Shown here piece after piece: positions 25,369 through 37,544 of a stretch of 64,000 bases of DNA (position 1 is the stretch's first letter; the number at the start of each line of letters is the position of its first letter). Source of the DNA: Pleodorina starrii. Lineage: Eukaryota > Chlorophyta > Chlorophyceae > Chlamydomonadales > Volvocaceae. A model generated the notes under the pieces. It was not told where the DNA came from. It saw nothing but the letters and a program-made list of their open reading frames with translations, and did not search any database. The position numbers and the translations under genes were made by a program. The stretch lies in contig BRXU01000021.1 in assembly GCA_030267565.1 (NCBI GenBank), positions 1,396,501 to 1,460,500 of the forward strand. Reading direction: 5' to 3'.

Positions 25369-28300
25369 TCCCGCTTCCCCGGATCCGTCACCGAGGCCCC
25401 TGCTGGCCGCTGCTGGCGGCGGCAGTGGCACGTTCCCGGGCCACGCCGCCGTGGAAACTGGATCTTGCATGCCATCTCGGCCTCCGCCGCCGCCGCCGCC
25501 GCTACTGTACGACTTCCTGGCGGCGGCGCCGCCGACGGCGGCGGCGGCGGCGGCGCTGGAGGGTCTGTGCTCCCACTTGCGCCTGGATCAGCTGCTGTTG
25601 GCGCATGTGCCGGTGGCTCTGACGGTGATGAGCCTGAATGGGAGGGTTCTGTACCAGAATGGCAGGTGAGTGGCAGGTGGGGTGAGTGGGTGGGCGCGTG
25701 TGTGGGTGGGCGGGTGTGAGGTGGTATCGACCTCGGTCCACTCCTCCCTCCCTCCTCGCCACATCCCTTCACTTCCCCCTTCACTTCCCCCTTCCGCTGC
25801 GGTATTTTCTTTTTACCCCCTTCACGGTCTTGTCACCGCAATGCCACAGCGACCGCGGCGGCAGCTGCCCACGCATGCCGCTGCGGGCGGTGACGGCCTA
25901 AAAGCTGTAATACCGTACGCGCAAATACGAACACTGGCCGTATCCTGCTGTACACCGCAGGTCGGTGTCGTACCTCGGCAACGCCGTGGGCCTGCCCACC
26001 GCCCCCGGCTTGGACCCCACGCACCCGGAGCATGCGCTGCAGCGCATCTTCTCCGCCGATCCTCCGGCGCTGGAGAGCATGTGGGAGGCGGTGCAGGGCG
26101 GCAAGGTGGGGAGAGGAGGGCGCCGGCCGCCGGCCGCCGGGCTGGACTGGGCTGGGCTGGGCTGGGCTGGGCTGGGCTGGGTAGGGTAAACCCTAAAACC
26201 CAGACCTTTTTAGGCGATCCCTGCCTAGTGGTTAAAGGCCCGCCGCCAAACTCACCTCTTAACGAATCCTGAATCGCCGGTCTCCCTTCCTCCTGGCCTC
26301 CTGGCCACCTTGCCCGCCTCTTGCCCCGCCTCTTGGCGCCACACGCCACGACGAAACGATTCTGCTCTGCTGCCGCTCATCTCCCTCCCTCATCTCTCGT
26401 CCAATCATCTCCCGTCCCTTGGAAGTCCCTGACACGTCGTCTGCCCCCTTGCCTTTGACCGTTTGACCGTTTGACCATTTGACCGTTTGACCGTTCCAGA
26501 CTGTCTGACCGTTTGACCGTTTGACCATTGGACCCTTGTGTTCACAGACTTGGAGCGGCCTGGTCCGTGTGCCGCCGCAGCCGCAGCTCGACCTCTCACA
26601 GCCCGAACGGGAGCCCGCCGCCGCCGCCGGAACCTCGCCCCCCCTCCACCCGCCCTGCGCCGCCGCCGCCGCCGCCGCTGCCGCTGACCACAGCCCCTGG
26701 ACCAGTCCCCCGCTCGTCGCAAGCAGCGGCGCCGTCAGCCCCGCGACTGCCGCCGCCGCCGCCGCCGCCGCCGCTGCGGCCGACGGCATCGACGCCGACG
26801 TCGTGGGCTCGCTTCTGCGGCAGCTGCGCCGGCCCGGAAGCGACACCGACCCGCGGGTCGGCGCGACGGCGCTGTCTTCCACGGCCTCCGCCGCCGTGGG
26901 CACAGGCCGTGGTAGGACAGATGTGGCCATCGCGCACGCTCTCGCCGCCGCCGGCGGCGGTGGCAGCAGCGCCGGCGGCGCGAGCATGCCGTCGCCCCAT
27001 GACACCGCCCCTCTGCTGCCTAGTACGGCGCCGCCGCGTGTGCCCGGCGCCGGCGGTGTCGCCGCCGCCAGCGGCGGCGGCGGCGGCCGGCCTATTGCCA
27101 ATCTGCCTCGCAACGTGTCCGCCCCCACCTTCCGCAGCGTCGCGGGGTCCGGCTGCCCGCTACCTTCCGTACTGGAGGCGGAGGCGTGCAGCGGCGGCGG
27201 CGGTGGCGGCGGCGGCTGGGCCGGCGCCGATCTGTCTCGCCGGACCAGCTGGAACGCGTTTCACACCTCCTCGGCGACCCTCCCGGGAGCGTCCTTGTAC
27301 GGCAGCTCCCCCGTCGCGGCGCCGCCCTACGCGCATCAGCAGCAGCAGCAACAGCAGCAGCACCTTTCCTCGGCGTCGCGCCGCACTCGCATCCACCGTT
27401 CCAATAGCTTGGCGCAGACAGAGCACGCGCTCGACGGAAGCTACCGCGCCATGCGGCTGGCGGCGTCGGCGGCGTCGCAGGGCCTACTGGGCTGCCCCGT
27501 CGGGCCGCCGCCGCCGCCGCCGCCGGGCCTGGGTTGTGGCGTCAGCGGTGGTAGCTGGTCGTACGGCAGCGGAGAAGGGCTGCAGTGCTTCAGCCCCCCC
27601 AACGGCCGCTCGTCCGCGCCGCTGATCTTCGCGCTGCCCGGCGGCGGCGGCGCCGCCGCCGCCGTGTCGGCGGCGGCGGCGGCGGGGGCCAGCCCGGGGG
27701 CGCTGATCTGCGACGCCGCTGGCGGCGGTCTGTGCCTCCCCTCCGCGACGTGCGGTGGTGGCGGCGGCGGCGGCGGCCAGCCCGGATCTTACCCGGGCAG
27801 CGGCAGGTACCCCCTGACGTCGGCCCTTTGCGGCGGCGGCGGCGCCGCCGCCGCCGCCGGTGGGCTCTCACGGACAGTGAGTGACGGCGCCGCTGCAGCC
27901 GCTGCAGCCGCGGCGGCGGCGGCGGTGGCAGCGCCAGGCTGCGCGACGCCGTGCTTTGGCGCCTGCTGTTGGCACGAGATCCAGGCGAATCTGGTTCTGG
28001 ATCCGGTAACGGGCGAGCGGATCCTGGTTCTGGTGTGCCATGACGTCACCGCGTACGTCCAGACGGAGCTTGAAGTACGGCAGGTTTTGGACGCGGAGGT
28101 GAGGGTCGTACTGTACGGCAGGTGGCTGCCGACGTGTCGGAAAGGAGGCGATTGAGGTTCGGATTCGGACATTGGGCGAAGGCGAGGCTCGCGGAGGGCC
28201 GGCTGACACGATGTCGAACACGGCGCGCACATATGGTTTCCTTTTTTCCATTGTTTTACTATCACTAGGGTTTATAGCTTTTACCTCGTTCTCCATCTCA

Positions 28301-31300
28301 TGCACTCTCCGACAGTCTTTCACAATCCTCCTCTTTAATCCGCCCTGACCCGGGGATGCCACCTCTCAACCTAAAACCCTAGTTGACCCTTAAACCCTGT
28401 AAACCCTAAAACCCTACCAGCACCGAATCCTGGAGGAGGTCTTTCCGCGCCACGTGCTGGAGGTGATGACGTCAGACAAGCGCCGTCGTACATCCGCCTT
28501 CGGCGCCGCTGCCGCCGGCTCCACCGGATTTCCCTCCCTGGCGCGCACATGCTCCGTTCCCTCCGCCTACAACACCATCGGCGGCGGCGGCGGCAGGCTG
28601 ACTTCGGGCAGCGGCGGCGCGCCGCCGCCGCCGCTTGGCCACGGCGGCGGCGCCGCCGCCGCCGCCGCCGCTGCGGCGGCGGTGTTTAGACGTTGCTCGG
28701 CGCCGATTCTGACCTCCCATCTGAGCCACGCCCTGGCGGCGGCGGCGGCGCCGCCGCCGCCGCCGCCGAAATCCGACGGCCGTCCCAGCGTGCCGATAAT
28801 GCCGTACGGCATCCGCCGGAGCGAGTTGTCGCTCCCGCCGACGCCATCGCACTTCCCCGCGGCGGCTGGCGCCGCCGCCGCCGCCGCTGCCGCCGCCAGC
28901 GGAGGCAACGACGGCAGCGGCGAGCGCCGCAGCGTCAGCACGCACATCGACGCGTCGTGCATCCTGGCGTCGTACAACCACAGCAGCAGCTGCGCCATCC
29001 CTGGCATGTACGACAGCTGTGACGACCGTACGAGCTACGGCTGTTTCAGCCAGCTGCACATGAGCAGCGACAACGCCGACGCGGCGCTCGACAGCACCAG
29101 CGGCGCCGCCGGCGCCGCCGCCGCCACGCTCCCGCCGCCACCGCCGCAGCTGCTGCTGCCCGGCTCGTCCGCTGCTGCTGCCGCTGCTGTGGGCGCAGCT
29201 CAGGGCTGCAGCTTGGGCCACAGCGTCGTGTTTCCCTCCACTCCCATGAGCGGCGGCACGGGTTGCGTGGCGGCCATGAGCGGCGCGCAACAGTACATGG
29301 CGCGATCGCATGAGGAAGTCACGATACTGTTTGCAGGTTGGTTTTAGGGTTTTAGCGTTTGCGGGTTAAGGGTTTGCTACTTTACGGGCATCTTCACTCA
29401 AAGCTACCCCACGGCCAACCCTCCAAATTTGTACCGGTACCCTTTGGTTGCGGTCTCTATCTTGCTGCCTGCGTGTCTGCTGCCTGCGAGCAATATATAT
29501 TAATTATTTAATATTACTATATTTATTATTGCACTCATAATACATTCTCACTACCGTTTTGCCTTTGTTGCTGGCACCAGTCAAGAGTGCCGGCGGAGCA
29601 TTCGCGGAGGTGCAGAAGCGCTGCGAGACCCAAAATGAGATTTTGGCACTTCTATTCCGAATAGCTTCGGAATAGACTTGAGGGAATTTCCACAAGTGAC
29701 GTGGGAAAGCGCAAAAGAGTTCAGAATTCCAACCCATCTGAATGCCCCGCGCGCCATCCCTGCCGGCGGAATGTGGCTCGGCGGGACGTTCATCCAGAGC
29801 CGCGCGTCCGTGCCAGCGGCACGGCCACTGCGGCCATACGTTGCGCTCAGGCGTCGGTGCTTCGTCTCTTCGTCTGAGTTGAGGAGCTTGTCTGAGTTGA
29901 AGATCACAGACAGGTGTATGACCTATAGAACAGATCCTGTTCAAGTACGGTTATGCCCAGAAACCCTAAATTCTGCATTATAAGGATGAAGTAATTGCTG
30001 ATGGTGGGTGCAAATCTACTCGAAATGCCAACACATCGCCATTGCAAATTTCCATATGGCGAATTTCCTGTAAGTAGAAGCGCATACAATGCACCTAAGG
30101 CAAAAAGATATCAGAAGCCGCCTGCCAAGAAAAGCTGTACCGGCGGCGGCGGCGACGACCATCGTGTGTTGTGCACCGCCACCCCCCCTTCCCCAGACAT
30201 CGCCTCCTTCACCACCATGTGCGGCGAGGTGCCCCCCAACGCCGTCATGGCCTTCCTCAACGACCTCTTCACCACCTTTGACCAGCTGGTCGAAAAGCAC
30301 CGCGTGTACAAGGTCGAAACCATCGGAGGTACGAACGCCATCGTGCCGTGTACATTTGTACGACATGATATATGTCGTACCTCGGTGTCGGTGCGACATC
30401 GTGTCGTGGGTGTCGTTCCCGAGAGGAAAGGAGTGCCGTATTACCGATGGCGTTACCTCATCCGGGGTGGGATGGGACGAGCCGCGGTCCCTCCGTTTTC
30501 GTTTGGTTCGTTCCTCCATTCGCCGCCGGCGGCGCGGCTTCCGGTTTCTTTGCCCGTTTTCGCGCTTACTTACTGACCTTCCGCTGTGACCCGTGGGTCG
30601 CTCAACTGACCCGTTGGCTCCACCCTTTTAAAGTCTGGATCCCTCTGTAAACAACCGCAATACAACTGAGAACTGACCTTTTGCTGTGACCCATGGGTCG
30701 ATCGCGTCGGCCGCGTCGCCGCGCCGCAGACTGCTATATGGTGTGTGGCGGCTTGGTGGAGGAGGACGCCGAAGGCTTCAGGTGGGTCGGGTCGTTGGGG
30801 AACTCGAAGGGCTCAGGAGGGGCCCGGCCTCTAGACCGGGCTTTCTTCCATCTTACGCCCTCCCCCCGCCCTTCGCTGCGATGCCCCTCCGCCCTTCGCT
30901 ATCAACTACCCCGCCCTCAACCCGGCTTTGCCTTATCGGCGATCGGCCATCGCCTCTCAAAACCAAATTTTCCACCGCCAGACCACCCTCTCCCCCCAAC
31001 CCGCCACCGCCTTGGTCTCCATCCCAGCGCCCATGACTCCATCCCTCTCCGGCCTATCCGTGGATAACACTCCATCCCCTTCGCTGCTGTATCTTCATTT
31101 TTCTACCTCCCTTGTTCCTCGCCCCTTGTTTGTCGCAGATCCGTCACGGAGGCGGTGGACCCGCTGCACGCGCACAAGGTGTTTGCCTTCGCGGCCGACA
31201 TGCTGAGCGCCGCGCGGCGGGTGGCGATGCCGGGCAGCGGCGCGCCGGTGCAGCTGCGGGTGGGGCTGCACTCGGGCCCCGTCATGAGCGGCATCGTGGG

Positions 31301-32804
31301 GCGCAAGATGCCGCGATTCTGCCTCTTTGGGGACACGGGTGGGTGAGCCTGCCTCATGACGTCATGAGGGCCCCTCGCACCCCGGAAGGCGCCAACAATG
31401 TGCCACTAATTCCGCTTTAGTCGCCGGGGACGGGAGCCCGGGGGCTCACTAAAGGCCCTGTGTAGGGGGGATAGGGGCAGGGTGGGAGGACGCGGGGGAG
31501 GTGTCGCCGTGTCCGCGGCCAGGGTGGCTTGGGGTGGCTTAGGGGTTTTAGGGTTTTTAGGGTTTTTAGGGTTGTAGGCCAGGGTGGCCAGGGGGGCTGG
31601 GGTGGCTAGGGTGGCTTCCGGGGTACGGCTCCTGGGGACCTGCCCCCCCCCCGTCTTGGCAAGGGCCCCCGTGCCCAGCCCGGCGAACCCCTTCGGCTGC
31701 CACCCCGTCATCCGTTCTAATCAAACCGACTGATCAAACCGAATGAACAAACCGACGGGTCATCTTGCCAGCCAACCCACCCACCCACCAGGACAAAGGT
31801 CCTCACTCCCCGCCCCTTTCTGCGCCGCAGTGCACTGTTCCATAACCGCCCCGCAACTGTCCTTGCAACTGTGCCCGCAACTGCTCCTCGCAACTGCTCC
31901 CCCCCCGCAACTGCTCCTCGCAATTGCTCCCCCCCACCCCCCACCCCCCCCCACACACATCCCTACCCCGCACCTGCTCCCCCGCAGTCAACGTGGCCAG
32001 CCGCATGGAATCCACCGGAGTACCTGGGGCGGTGCACGTGTCCGCCACCACCCGGGCGCTGCTGGCGGGCATTGCGGACGGCTTTCTGGCCACGGGCGGA
32101 ATGGAGGTCAAGGGCAAGGTGAGAACGAACACGGGGGGGGGGGGAGGGAAGGGGGAGAGAGAGAAGGAGAAGGGTGCGGCGGCTGCAACCCGGCGGCTGC
32201 AACCAACCTGCAACCAACCTGCAACCCGCACATGCAAGGAGGAGTATGCACGCCCTCCCTCGTGCTATCCCGCGCGCTGACCATCAGCAACCATGTTCAC
32301 ATTCAGGGCGATTAAGGGCATACCCTGTCTTTTGGTCCCCGCTTCGCTCGACCCGCCCTCCCTGGCCTCATCCTCCGGATGGTTGATTGATCCGGATCCG
32401 CATCCGACCCACGGCTCGCATCTGCGCGGGTACGAACCCCCGCGCCGTCGCAGGGCTTCATGTTTACGTACCTGTACGATCCATCCGGCGTGGCGGCGGC
32501 GCAGCTGGCGGCGCGGCGCTCACAGGCGGTGTCCCGTACGACATCCGGCATGGATCACGTGATGGCGGCGGCGCCATGCGGACTGGGCGGCGGCGGCGGC
32601 GCCGCCGCCGCCGCCGCCGCCATGACTGCCGCTGCCGCCGCCACGGCGGCGCTGGCACCGCAGCCGGCGGCGGCGGTCTCCGGAACGTCTGGCGCAGACG
32701 GCGGAAGCAGCCGCGACAGGAAGCGTGACGGACAGGATACGGCGATGGAAGGGCCTGCAGCGGCGGAGTCGCCGCCGCCGCCTCCACCGCCGCGGTCGTT
32801 GTGA
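21689..32804 (+). CDS. Class III nucleotide cyclase with PAS-like region, guanylyl-cyclase-type residues, 2365 residues
   Basis: Exons: 21689-21851, 21983-22192, 22419-25665, 25961-26105, 26548-28098, 28421-29336, 30197-30328, 30730-30781, 31139-31338, 31988-32118, 32454-32804 (TGA). Phases all close (7098 nt). The catalytic domain spans about residues 2070-2255: VTILFAD (metal Asp2078), VETIGD (Asp2122), [31 protein letters not shown] with transition-state Asn2207 and Arg2211. Base-selecting positions are Glu2118 and Cys2200, the guanylyl-cyclase pair rather than Lys/Asp, so cGMP production as a homodimer is predicted. PAS-like pieces ([17 protein letters not shown] near 1200; [19 protein letters not shown] near 1745) and [13 protein letters not shown] precede it. 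They are separated by huge Ala/Gly/Pro blocks: over 1000 residues in exon 3, about 470 in exon 5, about 285 in exon 6. No transmembrane helix is obvious. Confidence 0.95.
22364..22400 (+). repeat. CCTAA and ACCGC short arrays before an acceptor
   Basis: Four CCTAA units followed by several GCACC units occupy the intron just upstream of the acceptor at 22417-22418 of the cyclase gene. Confidence 0.6.
25795..25822 (+). repeat. Dispersed repeat C fragment in cyclase intron
   Basis: CCGCTGCGGTATTTTC plus TTTTTACCCC in intron 25666-25960. It matches the fragment at 12717-12748 base for base over most of its length. A diverged copy (GCTGCTGTATCTTC plus ATTTTTCTACC) is in another cyclase intron near 31083-31108. 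Confidence 0.75.
26456..26530 (+). repeat. GTTTGACC tandem array in intron
   Basis: About eight copies of TTTGACCGT/TTTGACCAT lie immediately upstream of the acceptor at 26546-26547 in the cyclase gene. Confidence 0.85.
28369..28418 (+). repeat. Interstitial telomere-like repeat in intron
   Basis: Degenerate CCCTAAAA/CCCTTAAA units sit directly against the acceptor of the exon starting at 28421. The complementary TTTTAGGG units appear again just past the next exon (29341-29357). Confidence 0.75.
29337..30196 (+). other. Long AT-rich intron splitting the cyclase catalytic motif
   Basis: 860-nt intron inserted inside the FAD/I motif (phase 1). It contains an AT-only stretch near 29490-29530 and a small palindrome (ATTCCGAATAGCTTCGGAAT, 29655-29674). 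Its base composition differs sharply from flanking exons; I could not identify an element boundary. Confidence 0.6.
30572..30700 (+). repeat. Direct repeat pair containing the GACCC palindrome
   Basis: CTGACCTTCCGCTGTGACCC followed by GTGGGTCG, and CTGACCTTTTGCTGTGACCC followed by ATGGGTCG, start about 100 nt apart in cyclase intron 30329-30729. The second copy ends 30 nt before the acceptor. Confidence 0.8.
31049..31066 (+). repeat. Intronic repeat module B, copy 3
   Basis: CCGGCCTATCCGTGGATA, one base different from the other copies, in cyclase intron 30782-31138 about 72 nt before the acceptor, sense orientation. Confidence 0.8.
31545..31576 (+). repeat. Interstitial TTTTAGGG array
   Basis: Three to four units of TTTTAGGG with an extra T in some, in cyclase intron 31339-31987. 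Confidence 0.75.
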
Positions 32805-35207
32805 GCCGGTGGCTGCAGAGGGCAGGGGCTTGGGGCAGGGCTCCTGGAAGTCGACCGGCTTCGCCACTCGCGGGCTGTCCGCCTGCTTGTGTGTATGGGT
32901 GGGTGTGCGTGTGTCTTGCTGGTGTGTCTGTGGTAGTCCGGGGTATCCCACTGCGGGGAACCCCCAACCACTACTGCGCGACGTGAACAACCCCCAATTC
33001 ATCTAGGCAGCATCTTCGTAGCGTGGGTAAATCCCTCGCTCGTACACCGACCAAGTTTCGACAATGCCCCCGATTTGCTCGTACACACGCCATCCCGCTG
33101 CAACCAACGTTTGTGGTGATGGAGGCATCGGAGGCGCTCGCAGGATCCGTGCTTCCCTCTCTCATGAAGGGCGGCCTCGTATTGTATAAATGTGAAAAAA
33201 GACATTTTGCGGTGGTGATGAACGATAACGTGTCGGTCGTCGGTCTCGCAGCTCTCTCGTGATCGCCGCACCTCCGCTGTTTTCGAAAAGATGGGAACAA
33301 GAAGACGACGACGAAAAGGAGGATGCCCCGTGCGCTACGAGTAAGTGGCCATGTGTATGCGTTTTCGTCGATTGGGATGGGCGTGTATGGCTGACCGCCC
33401 CAACCCCCGTGCCCCGGGTGGCGTTCGTCGTCGTCGTCCTCGTTGTCGCGTTGTGGTCCACGTGTGGGGTCGTACAGGGTCGTACAGCACACGTTTGCGC
33501 TATTCGGACCGCATACGGATGAACACATCTGTGCGTTTGTATGTGTGGATGCACACGTGTGTATGTGTGTGTGTGTGCATTCGGTACTTTCATACGTGTG
33601 TGTGTCTGCGTGCGTGCATGCTTTCGTATATGTGGCGTTCGTCCGTGCTTGCTTGCGTTGTGTTTCCGCTATGCTGTCCTTGATGCTTGTGTGTGTGCAT
33701 ATGTGTCCGTATGTGTGTGTACATGTGTGTATGATCATGCATCCGTTGGTGACGAGGGGGGGGTTGTGTGGACCGATGTGTGGACCAGACGCTGCGACCG
33801 ATGTCGGAGGAATGGGAACGTAGCTATCTAGCTATCTATTTAGCCGGCATCTAGCTACACACCTATCTAGCTGGCCAGCTAGCTAGCCATTATGCATCGC
33901 CGAATCCATTTCTGCGGAGCCCGCGTCCGCGAAGAGGACGGACAAGCGGACAACGCCTGCTGGCGGTGACTGTGTCAAGGGTTTTAGGGTTTCCGTGTGG
34001 TTTGGGGGGGAAGGCCTTAGCGTGCGGTTTGGTGGTGGCGGTGGTGGGGAGGGGCGTTTTGGGCGGGGGGCCTAAGCGTGCGGATGGGGCCGCAGAGCGG
34101 CGTGCAGTGCGCCGGGGTGTGGCGGGGTGTGTATGCGCGCGTGCGTGCATGCGTGGCGGGATGGCGAAGGCAGTACGGCAGGATGTACAGAAGGCACGCC
34201 ACCTGCGGGCGGGCGCCGCAATAAGGGCGCTGAGGTGACGTGCGTGTACTGTACTTTGGGTGTTTGCTGCATTGCCGAGTGCGCCGGCACCCCGCGACTC
34301 TGTATTCTTAGGGCAAGGGAATGGAGAACTTTCCTAATGGGGCGTTAGCCGGCCGGCTTCGTGCCCTACCATATGGCGGGCGCGCGGGTGGTGGCCGTAC
34401 ACGCGGTGCCGTGCATGTCGTACATTATACAACATGTGGCGTTGCCCTGGCGCATTGCCGGGGTGCGGCGCGGAGGTTCCGGGTTGGGGAAGCGGCGCTC
34501 TCGGCCCGGCGCTGAGACGTATCCTGGAGCCCGGAGGCGGTGTGTGTGTGTGTGCAAATAACACATAATACATACCGGTATGCACGGGAGGGGCGGACAG
34601 CTGGCATGACAGGAACACTTGCACACCAACCAAGAATTGATGCACGTGGCGCAGCCGGTTTTTGGCTGCTGTGCTCGGGACAGGCCCTGCGATGGGGTGC
34701 GGCGTTTCCCGGCGGGCGTTTATTACGCCGTCTTTGTTCTCTCTTGCAAAGGGGCAGGGAACGAGGGATGAAACGCGCAGGCGATTGGACCAATTCGAAC
34801 CGGGCCAGCGGATGGGGGAAAAACGGGTGCCTAAAACCGACCCCGCGGACAGCCGGCTGGCATGGCTGGTCCGTGGTCCAAGGCCGAACCTTGTTCTGAT
34901 GCGTACAGGTACGCAGCCGCAGCGGCAGCCGGCGGTGCCAACAGCGGCAGCAGCGCCAAAGGTTGCGGTGGGGGCTGTCGGCTGTGGTGGTGGTGGCCCT
35001 TGATGCACCGCAGGGGGGGGGCTCACTCGGGCGGTTCTCTAACGCGATGTCCGGGCAGCAGCAGCAACAGTAGCCGGGCGGGCGGGAGAGCCCTGCCGTG
35101 CCGCCATCGGGCATGGCACTGCCGCTCCCGTCACTCGGCCGTGCAAGAGGGCCGGGCAGTGAGTGCAGCCAAGGCCAGGGCCATATACAGCCTGTACCGT
35201 AAAAGGT

Positions 35208-35212
35208 TGTAA
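35208..35212 (+). terminator. Candidate TGTAA polyadenylation signal (cyclase side)
   Basis: TGTAA is the usual volvocine polyadenylation signal. This is the first clear copy noted on the plus strand after the cyclase stop, but it is 2.4 kb away, so the assignment is tentative. Confidence 0.35.
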
Positions 35213-35728
35213 CCAACCACATTCCAGGCTGCCAGCGCTTCTGACAGGTGTGGTGTGGTGTGGTGGAGATTTGCACGGCTGTGCGGGTTCGGAAAGCGCG
35301 GCAGCCGAGCTCAGAAAGCTTCGTCCGGGGGGGAGGGGGCAGACCGACCCGCTCGCTTGCCCGTGCGCACGGCATGGGCACGCCCACCCGCCCCTCGCGC
35401 CCAAGTGGGCAGCCGTGACAGCCCAACAAGCCATCCCACCTCTCCCCTCCCAGCAGACGCCCACCACCTTCTCCACTTGGCCGCATCTTGGTTGTTGGGT
35501 TGGCTGCATCCGGCTCGACGAGTACGGCATACTCGGGCACCAAACTCTGGTGACCACATCGCCCATCCACGCCTCGTTAGAACCACCCCTCCCCCCCACC
35601 GTCCGATCACACGACACACGACCCCCACGTCGCAATCCATCCTACCCGACTACGGTAACGCGCACGTGGTTTGGAAAGTGGCTCCATGAGGCACGCCGGG
35701 AGGCCTTCCCTGCTGGTCTTCCGCTCCA

Positions 35729-35733
35729 TTACA
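35729..35733 (-). terminator. Candidate TGTAA polyadenylation signal for the 60-residue gene
   Basis: Minus-strand TGTAA about 1 kb downstream of the stop codon at 36717-36719. Confidence 0.4.
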
Positions 35734-36716
35734 TCCCTACACCCCCACGCTGCTGCCGTGCAAACCCCCAAACAACCCCCAAAAGCCCCCTCCCCCAAAC
35801 GACCCGTGCAGATGCGGGTGGACCCGTGCGTGCTGGTGGTGGTGGTGCTGGTGGTGCTGCTGCACGTTGGTGCGTCGGGTGGTCGGCCTACGCCAACTGC
35901 TGCTGCAGCGTGGCTCCGCCGAATTTGCTTTTGCGGCGCTGGCCCTGGCCCCCACCCACTGCAGCGACAACACTCCGGCATATGACCACCTCCCTCCCCT
36001 CCCCTCCCCTCTCCAGCGCATCATCTCTCTCCCCCGTGTCAATAGGAGGAGCCCCAAACTGTCCCTCCGCCTGACGCCACGCGTCTCCAGCACACCCCCT
36101 TGCCACACCAGCCGCCCGCGCACCGCCCGAGGAGCGGAAGCGGGACACACGACGACGACGACGACGACAGCGACCCTATGACAGCACCAAGGCCTTGGAC
36201 ACCCCGAGCCCAGGACAACGCGCGCGTTCCCGCTACGCCTGCGCCTGCGGCGATGCGCCCTCCCCCCAAATCCCCACACGCCACCAATCGCTTGCTCTGC
36301 CGTGTGCATCCCATCGTGACGCGGCCCGCTACTACCGGTACCTAGTCCCCCTGTGGCCCTGAGGCCTGACATCCAGACTAGCAGCATCGAGCGCCTGATA
36401 ACGCCTGCCCCCTTCTTGACGCCAGCGCAACAAAGTCCGCCCGTCGAGCAGCCGGTAACGCCTGAAAGCCAGCTGCTGCAGCAGCTGCAGCTGCAGCTGC
36501 TGCTGCTGCTGCATGGCGCCGCGCCTGGCGGACCGTCAATACTGCGGCAGTGCAGGGGCCCAGGTCCAGGCGTGCCGCGTGCCAGCAACGCTCGCAGTGA
36601 AGCCGTGAGCCTCCGCCGCCGCTGCTGCTGCTGCTGCTGCGCTGCAGTCCGGGCCTGCACGGTGTTGTCGCGCCCTCCCCCTCCCCCGGGGGAGGCCCCG
36701 GCCCCCGGCGGTCCGA

Positions 36717-37544
36717 TTAGCCGTGGCGGACCTTGATGCCCTTGTTCTCCAGGATGTCCTGTGGCGGGGGGGGGAGCGGGGGGGGGTTATCCACGTATAG
36801 GCCGGAGGCCGGGGGGGTTTGAAGAGTGGTTTTGCAAACAGAAAAAGAAGCCCCCGGGCGGGGAGGTTGGGGTAGCGGAGGGGGTCAGGGTCAGAGCCGC
36901 CGCGGACTTGCTGACGCCCCCAGTCCAGCAAGTGCGGACCAAAGGACGCAGGCACGCGCGCCTCGCCTCGCCAGCGCCAGCGCCTGCCCTGTGTCCCAAA
37001 CGCAGTTGTGTGCGGGCAGGCGCTGCTGGCGGCGCTCCAGGGGAGGACAGGACAGGACCGGCCGCGCACCTTCGCCCAAGCCAGCCACAAAGGGGGCTCG
37101 CACACGAACCGATCGCCCGCCGGCGTGTGGCCGCGGCGTCGATGCCGAGACGTGGTTTTTCGCGGGCGGGCAGTGCTTGGCCCCCTTCTTCCCTTCTCAG
37201 CGGCCGGCGGCCGGCAGGAGGTCCGCGGAGTGCGGCCGCTGGGCCCTCCCTGCCCGGCGTCCGCCACCTTGACCCGGCTGCTGCCAAAGAATGTGACCCT
37301 CCGCGGCGCCACCTGCTCAACACCCCCGGGCCAGCAGCCAGAAGCCAGCGGCCGACCAACCGACTGACTGACCGGCCGGCGGACCGTCGGCTGCAGTTCT
37401 CACCTGGAGGTCATCCGGGACGTCGTCGTTGACCGCCATTGCGTAGCAGCCCGGCACGTAGCGGCCTGCGGGGGCGGCGGTGGCGACCGAGCGTGGAAAC
37501 GGCAGACGGGGCGCAACGCCTAACGAACGACGCGCAAGAGACAT
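36717..37544 (-). CDS. 60-residue protein with probable organelle presequence
   Basis: Two minus-strand exons, 37544-37404 and 36758-36717, join in phase 0 with GTGAG donor and CAG acceptor. The N terminus MSLARRSLGVAPRLPFPRS is Arg/Ser/Ala-rich without acidic residues, as in mitochondrial presequences. The mature part GRYVPGCYAMAVNDDVPDD continues LQDILENKGIKVRHG. The acidic-to-basic tail and small size suggest an accessory subunit of an organelle complex, but I do not recognise the family. The last exon codes for only 13 residues. The intron carries copy 4 of the dispersed module B just before its acceptor. The ATG used is the first ATG visible in this frame. Confidence 0.7.
36788..36850 (-). 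repeat. Intronic repeat, copy 4 (module B plus upstream module)
   Basis: In the sense of the host gene: a GGGCTTCTT block, then TTTGCAAAACCACTCTTCAA, a C run, and CCGGCCTATACGTGGATA (36805-36788), ending 29 nt before the acceptor. The upstream block resembles TTGCAAATTCACTCTTCAA of the OCH1-like gene intron near 48585-48603, which links the modules into one family. Confidence 0.8.

Larger units (their letters stand above)
32805..36716. other. Convergent intergenic region with both 3' UTRs
   Basis: 3.9 kb between the cyclase stop and the stop of the 60-residue minus gene. A plus-strand TGTAA at 35208-35212 and a minus-strand TGTAA (plus TTACA, 35729-35733) are candidate polyadenylation signals for the two genes. 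That implies a long cyclase 3' UTR or an unseen gene. A TG-rich tract occupies about 33520-33740, and TTTTAGGG units occur near 33980. No coding similarity was recognised in either strand. Confidence 0.5.

Noticed and set aside
14000..25600. Possible CRISPR arrays among the many short repeats
   Set aside because: Repeats are simple-sequence codon runs without regular unique spacers, and the DNA is eukaryotic nuclear.
34425..36660. 300-380-residue minus-strand frames between the cyclase and the 60-residue gene
   Set aside because: No domain similarity, biased Pro/Arg/Cys composition, and no splice context; consistent with GC-driven open frames in 3' UTR/intergenic DNA.
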